Origin: Tubulanus polymorphus
Taxonomy: Eukaryota > Nemertea > Palaeonemertea > Tubulaniformes > Tubulanidae
Length of the DNA stretch: 64,000 bases
Assembly: GCF_964204645.1 (NCBI RefSeq)
Contig: NC_134032.1
Location: forward strand, 12,022,275-12,086,274
Reading direction: 5' to 3'
Below are positions 34,201 to 45,802 of the stretch, piece by piece; position 1 is the stretch's first letter; each line of letters opens with the position of its first letter. The translations under genes and the position numbers were made by a program. The notes under the pieces are model-generated. The model was not told where the DNA came from, did not search any database, and worked only from the letters and a program-made list of their open reading frames with translations.

Positions 34201-37200
34201 TGGTTGTGCAGGATAAATATTTACTTACAAAACCATTGAATTACCGGTTTACCGGAGATAAAAACAGTACTGACAAGTCGTTTAGATTGAGAAGATTTTT
34301 CCAATTTTGAAATCACCTAGCCTTATTGTATATTATTACCTATCATTTAGTGTAAAAAGTATACAAAATCTTTAAAAGAAAGTGTCAGTTACCCATTTAC
34401 ATATGAGTCTATAGGCCTACTGAGAATTCATGGTCAATTACGTTAACTTAAAGTTTAAAATCAAATTCACAACTGCAATATCCAACTACAACAAAGAAAT
34501 ATAACTGCTATATACTTATTTGTACAATTGTAGAATTGTTTCCGTGGAATTTTATGTTTTGCGGTTTGTTTTTCGTAGTGGGGTTATTGCTGCAGTACAG
34601 TAGTGTACGCGTTCACTAAACCGGACCGGCTGGAAAACTGCGTCATCTTCTGGGATACCAAGAACAATGAGGTAAAACATTATGATAACTGCCTCAATCC
34701 GCCACCTACGACATCATGAAAATTGATCTGTATTCTTCCAGAAAGAAAATTATGGCCATCTTAATTCTCTCTACGATATCATTGAATTTATTTGATGAAC
34801 TGCCCCTGTAAAGATGGCTGCCTCTGTATATCCCCCTACGACATCATTGAATATGGTTTAGTATTAGGCTGCCTCCGTAAAATCCTTCTATAACATCAAA
34901 TTGCCCCTTTGTTATGCTCTAAAACGGTGGTTGCCATTAGAAATCCCCCTATGACATCATCACATTAACAAGGGATTTATAGACACTTCTAAAACACATG
35001 GCTGCCTCTGTATATCCCCCTATGACATCATTGAATAGGGTTTAGTATTAGGCTACCTCTGTAAATCCTTAGTAACAGCGTTTAATGTTTTTTTTTTATT
35101 TTAATTTTTAGAAATACGTCAAATACGTGAAGCACTTGTTGTCGATCACCGCGTCCGGTGATTTCTGTTGTCTGGCAACGAGAGCAGACGACGTCAGCGG
35201 TCAGTACGTGTTGGTGTTGTGTAACTCGATCGGAACGCCGCTCGATTCCAAATACATCGACATCGACCCAGTTTACGTGACGATGACTAAAACTCACATC
35301 GTCGCCGCGTCGAAAGAAGCGTTCTACGTGTGGCAGTTTAAAAATCCGAAAAATCTTGCCGCGATGGAAATGTCCGGAAAACGCAAAGCGGGATATGAAC
35401 GGTAGGTTTTTTTTAAGGATTTTCAAAATTTTGTGTGAATCGAAGTGTGATAAACTGACTTGAGGTACTAGTGCACCCATAAGTCAAATCGTTGATTACT
35501 GCAGTAGTTAATGTCCTACGGTACACTAGCGCACCTGGTGGATCCTCACTTGCCACGGTTGGATTCCTCTATTACAATGGTGGTTGATATTTGTTTGGCT
35601 TTACGTCGCTTGGATCTTGGTTTCCCAAGACTAACCCTATTCGATATTTTTTTTAACTTCACAAAGGGACGGCCTCTGAAGTGTTGCCCGCACACTGTAA
35701 GCAGCCAGCAGGACTCAAACTCACTTGTCACTCAGCATCTGTTACTGGATGCAACAGCATCACGCCTTATCTCACTGAGCTACCTAGGCCTAGTGACACC
35801 TGGTGGATTCTCCTTGTGGCATCCACTATTGCTGCAGTAGTTGATATCCTACTGCACACTTGCATTCATCCTCACCATAGATTGAACCCTCAACTACCTC
35901 AATAGTTTATTTTTGAATCTATTTTCAGATTGTTTCATATCGATGATAAACCGTCCGGTAACGAAACACAGGGATTGGTCGATTTTAACAAAGCGTTCCA
36001 AACAACCCAGGACGCCATCTGCTGTATTGCTGCATCGGACAAAATACTCGTAGTCGTAAGCATATCTTATTAAAATATGTTTTTTGAAATACGTGGTTAG
36101 TGTGAGGGTCAATTCGATGTCTCTAATATGTTTTGTATCGTTTTCATTGAAAGTTGATTTTTAATAATATTAATAATAAGATAAAGCTAGTATCAACGAC
36201 CAACCCTAGTATCCATGTAGGTTGACAAGTCTTCTACCAGTGATTGAAATGTAGAATAAATTGCTGGGTTTCCTTTTGGGATATCGAAAAAATTCCTGGA
36301 TCGCATTAAAATGTAGTTCTTTACAATTCTCATGTCTGTTGATGTGCTTTTGATTGTAGGGACGTGAGTCTGGAACTGTTAACAGATATTCAATGCCGAT
36401 GGTACAACTAACGCAGAAATATGTATTGAGCTGTCGCCCGCATCAACTAGCACTGAACTGTACTTCCAGGTAAGGAATAGAAATACCACCTTTTCCAAAT
36501 ATAATAAAGTCGGTTTAAGTCAGATCCTATTTGAACAGGGATCTTTTTGGAATTAAGCATTTCACTACCGACAACTTGATAATACCCCTACCCTGCAGCG
36601 CGGCATAAAACAGAGGTACTGAAATGATATGTACCTACACCCAGTGCTGTAGTGTATCATTACTAACTAATATTTCACAACGTGCGGCCCTCTTTCAATT
36701 GGGATACACTGCACTGCAGTGTACAGATAGAAAATATATGGTGGGTGTGCCACCATTTACTGGTATTAGGAAACCTGGCAGTACCTTATATATAGTTTAT
36801 TTTCAAGAGAAATTATAACAGATGGTCATGCATAACATTTCATATAAATACGAATAAAGAGTCAACAAGATGTTATAATATCTTCTGATGTTATAATACC
36901 TTAACTGTACTTCGGCATTGAATTTGAATTTGTGTCATTTTCAGTCGAATGTCCATCATCGATATTTCGGGAATGTTAACGTTTTTCGACCTGGATACGA
37001 AAATAACCGACCTCGACGGTCAAGAGGTTATCGGCGAACATTTGAAATTCGAACGCAAAGATGTGTGGGACATGAGATGGGCTGAGGTAGGTCTTTTTTA
37101 CCCAGTGGGTTATTTTCAGATCAATTTTGACTGGTCTTAAGGGGCAGGTTTTATAGACTGGTTTTAACTTTAAACCCAAGGGTAAACTAACATTCAAACA

Positions 37201-40200
37201 AAAGAGTTAAACAGGGTGGCCACTTAAATGGAAATCTGGGAAAAGTTGTGGAATTTTCTTAAAGAAAATTCAGGGAATAGTTAGAGATTTTGTAAAATAG
37301 CAAAAAAATCAGGGAAATTTATTGAGATTGTTATATCGCGCGTAAAATCAGTTCCCGTCTTTATCTTATGTATGTGACTGTGTTATTTGATTGAATTCTT
37401 AGCACATCAATCGAGGAAAAACAACATGTGCATCAAGGAATAGTCGGGGGAAAAAGCAAATGAAATAAAAGTGACCACCTGATATTATTGTCCTGTTTTT
37501 TAGGATAACGCTGAATTGTTCGCGATGATGGAGAAAACACGTATGTACGTGTTCCGCAGTTTGGACCCGGAGGAGCCGATACTCAGCAGCGGTTATATCT
37601 GTCAATTCAACGACTTACAAATCCGTTCCGTTCTACTCGACGAACTGTTGAAAGATCCGGAAAACCCGAGCAAAGAATTCATCAGCGAGATGGAAATCAA
37701 GGTAGGGGCGGAATTGTCGCATTTTGAAAAAAAAAAATTACGAAATTATTTTCACTTGTCTTTTGTTTGTATGAAAATCTGGATCTCGGTCTTAAGATTA
37801 GACCAGTCTAAGGTTCTTTTAGCTACGTAATCGATCCTAAAGAAATCTAATCCTTATCTAGGTCTAGATGTTCATCTTACAACATCACAAATGTTAAATG
37901 TTAGAATATTACTTATTTTGCAGTCGTTACGGGATACTAGAGATCTTTTAGAGAAAGTCGGAATTGAAGACGCCCAGCAGTTTATCGAGGACAATCCACA
38001 TCCTAGATTATGGTAAATAATGATGATAATTTTTTAATTTGTGTAGGGCCTTTCCCATTTAAAAAGTGTTCACCAGCACTTTTGGGTGTTAGTGAAACTG
38101 CGTCTAAAGTTTGTACGCTTTACAGAAAAGCAGATGTTCCTGACTGTGTTTAAATGTGTTCAGATCATCGACTTTCCGAATGTCTGAATTCAAGGAGCCA
38201 AAGAGTTCCATATAGATGAGGCAATAAATATACCCTTAGTGCCTCTGCCCATCCCCCTTTTTATGATCAGGAATTGTGACTGAGGGTTAGAACTGGTAGC
38301 CTGAATATCCTCAGGGCTGCCAACCCTCCCGAATTATTCGGAATCCTCCCGATTTGCGTGAAGAAATTCCGACGATACGATCGGGTATACAAAATTCCGA
38401 CTTTTTTTTTCTTTTTCGGCGATGTCCGATTTTCCACCCGCCAGCGCGTTGTAACACAATATGATGATTTGGTAGAACAGAATTGAATAGGTGGGGAATT
38501 TATATGCACGCCCGCGGTGGATGAGTGCGTGGCTATATACTGTGTACGTGGGTCAGGCGATAAACAGCGCTTACTAGCGCGCGCGTGCGTGCGTGTGTGT
38601 GTATGAGAGTAGCTGTGTTATTGATTTTATCTACGCATGGCGTACGATTATTTCGTAGTAGGAGAGCAGCTTTTTAATTTGTTTCAAGAATAAAAATAAA
38701 GTTCATTCGTTTTAAAATACGTTGTTTTCAATCATTTTTGTGAAAATATTATTACATGTGGCAAAATGTGATTGTTATTGTCAAATTGCTCCGCATCGTT
38801 TCGGAGAAGAATCAGTTTACTGCGGTAATTAGCTCGTTTTCGCAGCGTGATTAGCATTCGAAGATCCGGGTTAGATTTCAACGTGTGGACTCTTTGAAAT
38901 GTTTCGGTAAGCAATTGCTTTGCTAGTTTGAACCTTAATGTTGTCACTCTTGTGTTAGTTTGATTTAAAAAGATAATTTAAGATGCTTTTGAGCAGTGCA
39001 TCTCAAAGTAAACTTTTAGTTCGCATATTTGGCAGATGGCAGCACCATCGAGTAGCATGTAGATTTAGAGACTTTTTACTGTTTGTATCTTTCAGTTCTG
39101 TACGTGGAGTCTCTCTTGGACAGTATCGTGGAATTGATGCTGGAAATGGATATATTCGCATGACAGCTGTATAGTGTTATGTAATTCGTTTGACAATTTA
39201 TGCCAGTTTTATGTTCTTATTTTTTAGTCTATTGTATATTTTTGATAAACACTGTTGATTTTTATCTTTCATAAAATAATAAAGAAAAAATACATTCTGT
39301 AGAATTTGCTGATTTTTTATTTTGCTAATAATTCCATATTTTCATATCCAGCTTTCATATATTACACGTGAAAGGTATTCCTAATTGAAAGCAAAATATT
39401 CCTACTTGGAAAAGTCACAATTTCTTCGGTTTCGATATATTCCTATTGAAACCTTCAATATTCCTAATTAATCTGCCATTCATCCCTAAATGGAATTTTG
39501 AAAGGTTGGCAGCCCTGTATCCTACCAAGATCCAGAATTCTATATAAAAGTACATTGTATGACAATGACATGTACCAGTTATTTGTTCTGTGCGGCCAAT
39601 TAGGGACAATCTATACACATCCAGCATTTTGGTAAATACTTATTCAAGTGCCCCCTCTCCCTGAAAGAGAATTTATTTAAGAATTCTGAGCTGAATTTTC
39701 AGCGGGAAGCCCGAGTCACCTTTCGGAATTGTGTTTTAAAGTGCGATGTGTATTTCATTGCAGGCGTCTGCTGGCGGAAAACGCGTTGGATTCGTTAAAT
39801 CTCAAGGTCGCGGAGCAGGCGTTCGTGCGGTGTAAAGACTATCAAGGAATCGAATTCGTCAAACGACTCGGTAACATCCAGAATGAGACGATGAAACAGG
39901 CGGAGGTGATGGCGTACTTCAGACGGTTCGACGAGGCTGAGAAAATATACCTCGATATGGACCGACGGTACAAATTCATTTATTACGTTTAGACGGGCCA
40001 TTCATTTATTGCGTACACATTAAGGGGTAGGGGTTAATGGAATTGCCTACAATAATGCTTAAAGTTTTTGAGATAGTGCTCAACTTGCATACAAAGGAGG
40101 CATTGAAGTAATCAAATTTTACCGATTGATCCCAGAAACTTTTCAACTGAAATTTGACACTTAGCTACTTGGTCAATGAAACCCCCTTCCTTGCAGCCAG

Positions 40201-43200
40201 AAGATGATGTTTTTAGATTTTCATTTTCGTAGAGATTTGGCGGTGAATTTACGCAAGAAGCTCGGCGATTGGTTCCGCGTCGTTCAGTTGATTAAGACCG
40301 GCTCAGGAGGCGGTGATGATGTTCAGTTAGAGGAGGCGTGGAATTCAATCGGTGATTACTACGCGGATAGGCAGAAATGGTAAGTCGTACGGGAGCACAC
40401 CAACTGTTGTTAACTGGCTAAGGGATTGATGGGCTGATGGATTGTGAGTTGGCAGACGAACTGACAACTGGTGGACAGATTTTATCCTGGAAGACGGATT
40501 GACATCTGGCTGATTGACTGTCATTTGGTAGACTGGCTGTTGTCAACTGGCACACAGGGCCAAATTCGGTTTTCATATCTACCATGGATTCTGTGAACAG
40601 CCGTACACTTGTCTCGGTGAAGAATGTGACCGCGAATCGATTAATTTACAGTACATGAAAGCGCAATTACATACCGGCAAATGTGGTAGTCGACTCTAGA
40701 TCAGAACTAATAACTGAATGCGCTTAATTACCAAACTATTTCCGGAATATAGTTCCGACAAACTGACATTCGGTTTCACTATAGTCGACTTACTCAGATA
40801 ACCCAACTTGGCCCAGACTGTCAATTGGCAGATGGATTGAAACTTGCTGTTACACTGACAGTTGGTAGATGGACTGTTTTCAGTTGAGAGATGGACACTC
40901 AACTGGTGACCAGCAGATGTACCGATGGATTGTCAAACAGTTATCCAATTTTTGTGCTGACTCTGTGATATACCTGTCAGAAATCCTTGTTAAACTCGAG
41001 TAGTGTCAGTTCCGTTCAAATGTTCGATTATTTTTCTAGGCAACAGGCGGTTACTTATTACGTACAAGGTCGAAACCAAGAAAGATTAGCCGAGTGTTAT
41101 TATATGCTGGAAGATTACGTCGGTCTTTTATCAATGGCGCAGTCGTTACCGGAAAATCACCAACTTTTACCGGTAAGTCAACAGCTCGCTTCGAACCTCC
41201 CACACCCTACACCATGCTGAAATTGCTGATTCAAAATTCGTAAAATAATTTTTGAATGTATCGCATTTGTAAATGACTTCTACACAATATTCTAAATTTC
41301 AAATTTTTTAGGGACGTGGAATAAGTGAATTCCCACAATAAATTCAGCCAAAAATGAATAGTTCTGTATCAAAATGATTATATTTCGAGCATCGTTTCAG
41401 ATAAATGCTTTTAGCCATCATATCAGCCATCACTACGTCTGATGATGGCTAATAGCATTTAGCTGAAACATTGTTAGAAATATAATCATTTTAATATAGA
41501 ACTTTTCATTTTTGGCTGAATTTATTGTGGGATATCTCTCGTTATCATCATACACGGATATCGTGTATCTTCTCGTCTCATTAAAGAAGATGTTTGGAAT
41601 CAACCATTTGTACTGGTGTATAAATGTGCGTGTGTATGTATTTTGTAGGATATAGCCGGTATGTTCGCGACGGTGGGCATGTGTCAGGAGGCGGTGCAAG
41701 CGTACGTGCGCTGTAACCAGATCAAGTCGGCGATCGACTGCTGCGTTCATCTGAATCAGTGGAATCAAGCGATCGAACTGGCGAAAACTCACAACGTCAA
41801 AGAAATCGACGCGTTACTCGCGAAATACGCGCAACATCTACTCGAGAAGGATAAGATTCTCAACGCGATCGAGCTCTATCGGAAAGCCAGTCGATACATT
41901 GACGCGGCTAAATTGTTGTTCAAGGTGAGTGGAGTACGGGAGCAGACGGGCCACCAACTGGCAGGCAAGTTCGATTGACAACTGGTAGATAGACTATTGA
42001 CTGAACCAGCACAGTGTATTTACTGATGTGACACTATTAACTAGGGCAGATGGACTATTCACTGGAACAGTAGGACTATCATCCTCGCTTGTCAGGAATT
42101 GGTCCCTGAATTGATTTCCACCAGCCCCTGGCCTCACGAATCGTGATTTCATTACTGGCACTTAAGCACATGACATCATATATAAGTTGCAAAATACTTC
42201 CTTGTTTGCCAAAACCTTGTTCCGATTGGTCCATTTAATGGGAAATCCAACAGAAGCCTAATGTCGTTTGTTACATGTGCTGTGATTGGTACGACCGGAT
42301 TCGGGTCGGCTAGTAACAACTCCAACTACTAGCGCGGTCAAGGGTTTCGGGGAACGGCTTGAGCTTAGTGAGTTCGAATCCCTTGACGGGTGAAGATGGT
42401 GGACTGAACTTACTGGGATGGAGTGACTATAAACTAGGGGAGATGGACTATTTACCAGAGAAGACAGACCTTGAACTGGGGCAGACAGTCAAACAGCCTT
42501 TGAAATTGAACCAGTTATAGCCAAAAACGAGATGAAATTACTACCGGTACATACCGTTCATTGAAGGATATAACTACAACAGAAAACTTGTCATTGCTGC
42601 TTTGTTGTTATATTTACATTTAATGATAATTGTTCGTTGTAGCTCGCTCTTGATGAATCGAAAAAACGTACGAAACCGCTGCGAATAAAGAAACTGTACG
42701 TGCTCGCCGCTTTATTGGTCGAAAGATACCACGAACAAATGAAAGAAACGTCGCGTTCGAAAGTGAAAGGAAAACGAACGGGAATCGAGGCCACGTCTGC
42801 TCTGGCCGGTTTGTTAGAGGAAGACGCTACGAGTATCTCCGATAGTAAAGTCATCGAAACCGCCTGGCGCGGAGCCGAGGCTTATCATCTTTATATCTTG
42901 GCGCAACGACAACTTTACGACGGTAAGATAATGCAGATTTCTCATCTCCAGTTCTTCTTCGAGCTCTTCACTCTGTTAATTGATACAGACTCCTGATAGC
43001 GACAGAGTTGCTCGTGCATTTCTCGTAGCTTTTCACCGTGGACGATTAAGTGATAATCCCGAGAGCAACAGAGTTTCTCTCTGCAGTACTTCTCTGAGCT
43101 GTCCACCACCAACGATATTTGATAGTTTGAATCCAGACAGTGACAGTTTCTTTCCGCAACTGTACTCCTGATCTTTCCGAACTAGACTATGATTATGAAT

Positions 43201-44410
43201 CCTGAGAGTGATGGAGTTTCTTTCTGCGGTTCTTCTCGGTGCTCTCCACCCCCGACAATTGATAATTTGAATGATGACAGCGACAGAGTCTCTTATGCTT
43301 TTCACCGCAGTTAATTGAGTTATAATCCTCATGTGGCAGCTGAGTTTCTTTATGTGGTTCTTCTCTCCCACCCTAACAATTTTTAGGTGGAATCCTGACG
43401 GAGTTTCTTTCCGGGAATCTTCAATTAGCACTCCACCCCTAGCAAATAATGGTTTAAATGCCAAGTATGCATTGCTTGTTTGATGATGTTTAGAAAATAG
43501 AGGATATTTCTTAATATTTCAGGTTATTTCGAGGCGGCGATGAGAACTGCTTTACATTTACGAGACTATGAAGACATCATGGAACCAGAAATCATGTATT
43601 CGCTTTTAGGTAAATTTGAATAAGTTGGAGTAATTGGTAAATGACCAGATCCATCAAATTGACTGTAAATGTTCAACAATTTGTTTCTAGGTTTATGCGC
43701 CGGGGCGAATCGCGCATTTGGTATATGTTCGAAAGCGTTTATCAAGCTTGAGTCTATCGACGATTTGAGCGCGGACCAGCGAGAAATCTATGAGGACCTC
43801 GCTCTAGAAATATTCACCAAGTAAGAATTTAAACTAAACTGCGGGGAAGGGGAGCTTAACTCTTTTAGCCGGTTATTGGGCGTTTTACCCTTTTGATTCA
43901 TTACTGGGGACATTCTTATTTCAAATATTTTATGATATGAAATTTAGTTCTTACAAATTGGTACATCATATGGGAAATAAACATCGATAAGACTCTAAAT
44001 AGATGATTTTAAAGGACACCTGAACGCTTTTCCAAAGAGCATAATATTTTTTCATTGATATGTAGAAAAACCTCCATATTGTTCATATTCTTTGGTAGAA
44101 ATTAAGTACGTGGCGATATAACCAGAGAAAACAAACTTTTGTAAGAATTCCGATCTGATTTTCTTTCAGACACAGCCCGAAGGATAGCCGTCAGATGAAA
44201 GTCGACTGCCCGAACTGCGACGCCCAGATGCCCGATTGGTCGTCGAACTGTCCGAATTGCGACACTAAATTCCCGCTGTGTATCGTGACCGGGCGCCCTC
44301 TATTGGACTATCAGTTCTGGATGTGTCCTCAGTGTAAACACCGCGCTTATGAGTCGGAAATAACAAACCGATTGCACTGCCCCCTATGTCATATTCAGGT
44401 TAATAGTTAA
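25257..44410 (+). CDS. WDR35: intraflagellar transport protein 121 (WDR35)
   Basis: Twenty-three exons, 1185 aa: 25257-25280, 25997-26189, 26903-26995, 27079-27180, 28182-28261, 28500-28580, 31978-32143, 33818-34089, 34579-34671, 35112-35401, 35929-36055, 36360-36469, 36945-37086, 37504-37701, 37924-38012, 39764-39967, 40233-40379, 41040-41172, 41649-41924, 42643-42922, 43523-43609, 43691-43820, 44170-44410. Human WDR35 is about 1,170-1,181 aa. It is a subunit of the IFT-A complex, which drives retrograde transport and membrane-protein entry in cilia. Two N-terminal WD40 propellers fill about residues 1-640 (marks: [51 protein letters not shown]). A TPR-like alpha-solenoid follows ([37 protein letters not shown]). 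The C-terminus is a Cys-rich zinc module with four CPxC pairs. The first exon has only eight codons. Confidence 0.97.
25735..25860. repeat. half-copy of the TTPA-intron foldback element
   Basis: ATCCTCGCTTGTCAGGTTTTGATTG (in two parts) and CGCATCTGATTGGCTAG then ACAGGTGGGCG match the right half of the element at 11,700-12,022. It lies in WDR35 intron 1. Confidence 0.5.
27382..27456. repeat. hairpin, about 31-bp arms
   Basis: ACTCAAATCGATTTGATAAA, then TCAAGCAAATTGC, is repeated inverted as GCGATTTGCTTGA, then TTTGTCGAACTGATTTGAGT, with a loop of about 8 bp. It lies in WDR35 intron 4. Further AAATCGATTT motifs flank it (27,290-27,620), so it may be the core of a larger degraded element. Confidence 0.6.
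29100..29480 (-). mobile_element. 3' remnant of a non-LTR retrotransposon (LINE), broken
   Basis: On the minus strand 29,289-29,460 encodes a peptide with [20 protein letters not shown] and [10 protein letters not shown]. This is the typical last part of a LINE ORF2 protein after the reverse transcriptase (GDRAFSxAAPxLWNSLP-like). The frame ends in a stop at 29,286 where the family usually has another short helix. The reverse transcriptase core is absent. TATAGCGCC-like sequence at 28,350, of the kind seen in L2/CR1 3' tails, suggests a second fragment nearby. Confidence 0.7.
30346..31274 (+). pseudogene. rhodopsin-class GPCR nested in a WDR35 intron, one frameshift
   Basis: Intronless, about 309 codons, same strand as its host, inside the 3.4-kb intron 28,581-31,977. 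ATG at 30,346 opens a frame with TM1 ([14 protein letters not shown]), TM2 ([13 protein letters not shown]) and TM3, ending in [11 protein letters not shown] in place of DRY. TM4 to TM7 are in another frame that runs to the stop at 31,274: [13 protein letters not shown] (TM4), [17 protein letters not shown] (TM5), [18 protein letters not shown] (TM6), [13 protein letters not shown] (TM7). The two frames meet in the CG-rich run at about 30,794-30,801, between intracellular loop 2 and TM4. One base appears to be missing there. All else is intact, GC-rich and codon-like, so this is a very young pseudogene or a sequencing/assembly error. The family looks like the invertebrate peptide receptors; the ligand is unknown. 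Confidence 0.8.
33050..33075 (+). repeat. (TC)n microsatellite
   Basis: Run of about ten CT units in a WDR35 intron. Confidence 0.8.
34700..35090. repeat. degenerate tandem repeat, CCCCCTATGACATCAT type
   Basis: About five copies of a 60-75 bp motif: ATGGCTGCCTCTGTATATCC, then CCCTACGACATCAT or CCCTATGACATCAT, then TTGAATAGGGTTTAGT. Same family as 9300-9715 in TDP2. It fills WDR35 intron 9. Confidence 0.7.
35466..35575 (-). repeat. 76-bp satellite, about 1.3 units
   Basis: TACTGCAGTAGTTAATGTCC, then ACACTAGCGCACCTGGTGGA and CACTTGCCACGGTTGGATTC. It directly flanks the SINE copy at 35,583. Confidence 0.7.
35583..35795 (-). repeat. tRNA-derived SINE, copy 3 (fullest)
   Basis: On the minus strand: head TAGCTCAGTGAGATAAGGCG (A-box-like), then GAGTTTGAGTCCTGC (B-box-like), then TGTGCGGGCAACACTTCAGA, then the tail GGGAAACCAAGATCCAAGCG and ACGTAAAGCCAAAC. 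About 210 bp. Both ends are flanked by 76-bp satellite units, so the SINE seems to sit inside a satellite block. Confidence 0.75.
35800..35872 (-). repeat. 76-bp satellite, one unit
   Basis: GACACCTGGTGGATTCTCCT, then GCATCCACTATTGCTGCAGT and AGTTGATATCCTACTGCACA. It is the other half of the satellite block broken by the SINE. Confidence 0.65.
38312..39517. mobile_element. 1.2-kb non-autonomous DNA transposon with 6-bp target duplication
   Basis: The ends are CAGGGCTGCCAACC at the left and GGTTGGCAGCCCTG at the right: 14 bp, perfect inverted repeats. TATCCT lies immediately outside both ends (38,306-38,311 and 39,518-39,523), a 6-bp target-site duplication. The interior has subterminal A/T-rich ATTCCTA and ATTCCGA repeats and a GT/GC microsatellite near 38,580, but no transposase. 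CAG-type ends recall hAT elements, but those duplicate 8 bp, so the superfamily is open. It sits in WDR35 intron 15. Confidence 0.8.
38578..38612 (+). repeat. (GC)n(GT)n microsatellite
   Basis: GCGCGCGCGTGCGTGCGTGT followed by GTGTGT, within the 1.2-kb transposon. Alternating purine-pyrimidine DNA of this kind can form Z-DNA. Confidence 0.75.
41331..41532. repeat. 202-bp foldback element in a WDR35 intron
   Basis: CCCACAATAAATTCAGCCAA at the left is inverted as TTGGCTGAATTTATTGTGGG at the right. Further pairing runs inward (AAAATGATTATATTTC against GAAATATAATCATTTT; CTTTTAGCCATCAT against ATGATGGCTAATAG), so nearly the whole element folds back, with the apex near 41,432. Confidence 0.85.
42355..42400 (+). 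repeat. tRNA-like SINE fragment, copy 2
   Basis: GAGCTTAGTGAGTTCGAATC then CCTTGACGGGTGA, matching 22,205-22,240. It lies in a WDR35 intron. Confidence 0.5.
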
Positions 44411-45419
44411 TTGATTCGAAACAACAAAAATGGCTGATTGTCTGGAAAAAATCCTTGAAAATGGTTTACTTCATCTTGATTTTCGATAACAGTCCCTGAC
44501 AGTTGTTTGCTATTACCTGATCGTTGGGGACAGCCTGTAACGGATTTTACGTCCCCTGATTGTCAGTAAAATTCCCTGAAAGGGGTTTGCTGCCCCCTGA
44601 CTATCAGCAAAAGTCTCTGAAAATCTTTAAATGTCCCCGATTGTTAGGAACAGTCTCTGAAAACCTAATTGTTACGGTCAGTAGGGCTGCACTTGCCATT
44701 ACGGCAAACTTAACTCATTGTTAAGAAAAAAGATTTATTATCAAATTGTTTTGAAAGATCTGATATTTTCCATTCCGTCCAGATGAACATATCCCACTTA
44801 CCACAGCTATTTTGTCGATATGATTTTCATTATATTATGATATCATTATTGTATTAATGTATTGTACTGTTGTCAGGTGAATAAAATGCAACTGATTCAT
44901 TTAGATATTGATAAAAAATTACGTTTTTGTTCACTTAATGAATGATGAATGATTTTGCTGCTCACTGTGAACAGAGACTGCCTTTACCAATGCGAGAGGA
45001 GTGCTGCCTTATCTTGTGAGAGGAGTGTACTGTCCTTAACCCTTTACTGCTGTAACGTGGGGTTGGTTTACCACTGAGGAGGACCGATACCACGGTAAGA
45101 TAATTGGACCGCCAACCCCTTGCCGCTGCCAGAGAGGAGTCATTCAACAATTTATAAAGAGACTGGATTGACAATTTTACGAGCCATATCCTTTAAATCT
45201 TAGGTTCGATCTGGACACCCTATCTATCCTCTACTCAGATCACTCTGAATAATTAGAAATTATAATAGGTTCGAAGCTGGGGCTGCAATGGTTATCCGCT
45301 ATTCAGCCTCCAGGTCACGATCAGTAGACATAGTGGAAATTATGATCGTTGATAATGTTTATTTCGTCAAAGTTTTTACACTTGTATGACATTAATAATA
45401 AAGTGAACAAAATTATAAA
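44411..45419. other. WDR35 3' UTR and spacer
   Basis: The first 470 bp are the WDR35 3' UTR, with loose repeats of a CCCCTGATTGTCAG-like motif at 44,480-44,660. I see no gene between the polyadenylation signal and the repeat array. Confidence 0.5.
44880..44885 (+). other. polyadenylation signal of WDR35
   Basis: AATAAA 470 bp after the stop codon, the first good signal downstream. Confidence 0.65.
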
Positions 45420-45773
45420 GACTAATATGTGCAGTGTTTCAAATACATCTGTTATTTCAAAACATACTCAGCTTACTCATAATAAGTCAATTAGGCAGGG
45501 TAATCGTTTGTCTTACGTTAATGGTCCCGTTATGTGGACGACTGTTACATTACGGTATTTGATACCGGTTTGACGGGTTACATGGCGTAAAATTTCTGCG
45601 CTCCAGTCGTTTCTAAATAAGTTCAAATACGTTAGACAAATAATTACGTTGCCTAATTAACTAAATTACCAGTAATTTGAATATGTATTGAATTCAAAAA
45701 TGTGTTCGAGACGCTATATTCTTTCTCACTTCGGGAGTCCGGAGGTTTTGGCAATTTTCTCTGGGTTTTAAAG

Positions 45774-45802
45774 GGTTACGATTACGATTACGATTACGAT
45801 TT
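45774..45802 (+). repeat. (TTACGA)n hexamer run
   Basis: Four to five copies of TTACGA, within the extra segment of unit 1. Not the metazoan telomere repeat TTAGGG. Confidence 0.8.

Noticed and set aside
45774-45802. TTACGA hexamer run as an interstitial telomere
   Set aside because: The metazoan telomere repeat is TTAGGG; this run is short and inside a repeat unit. A simple microsatellite.
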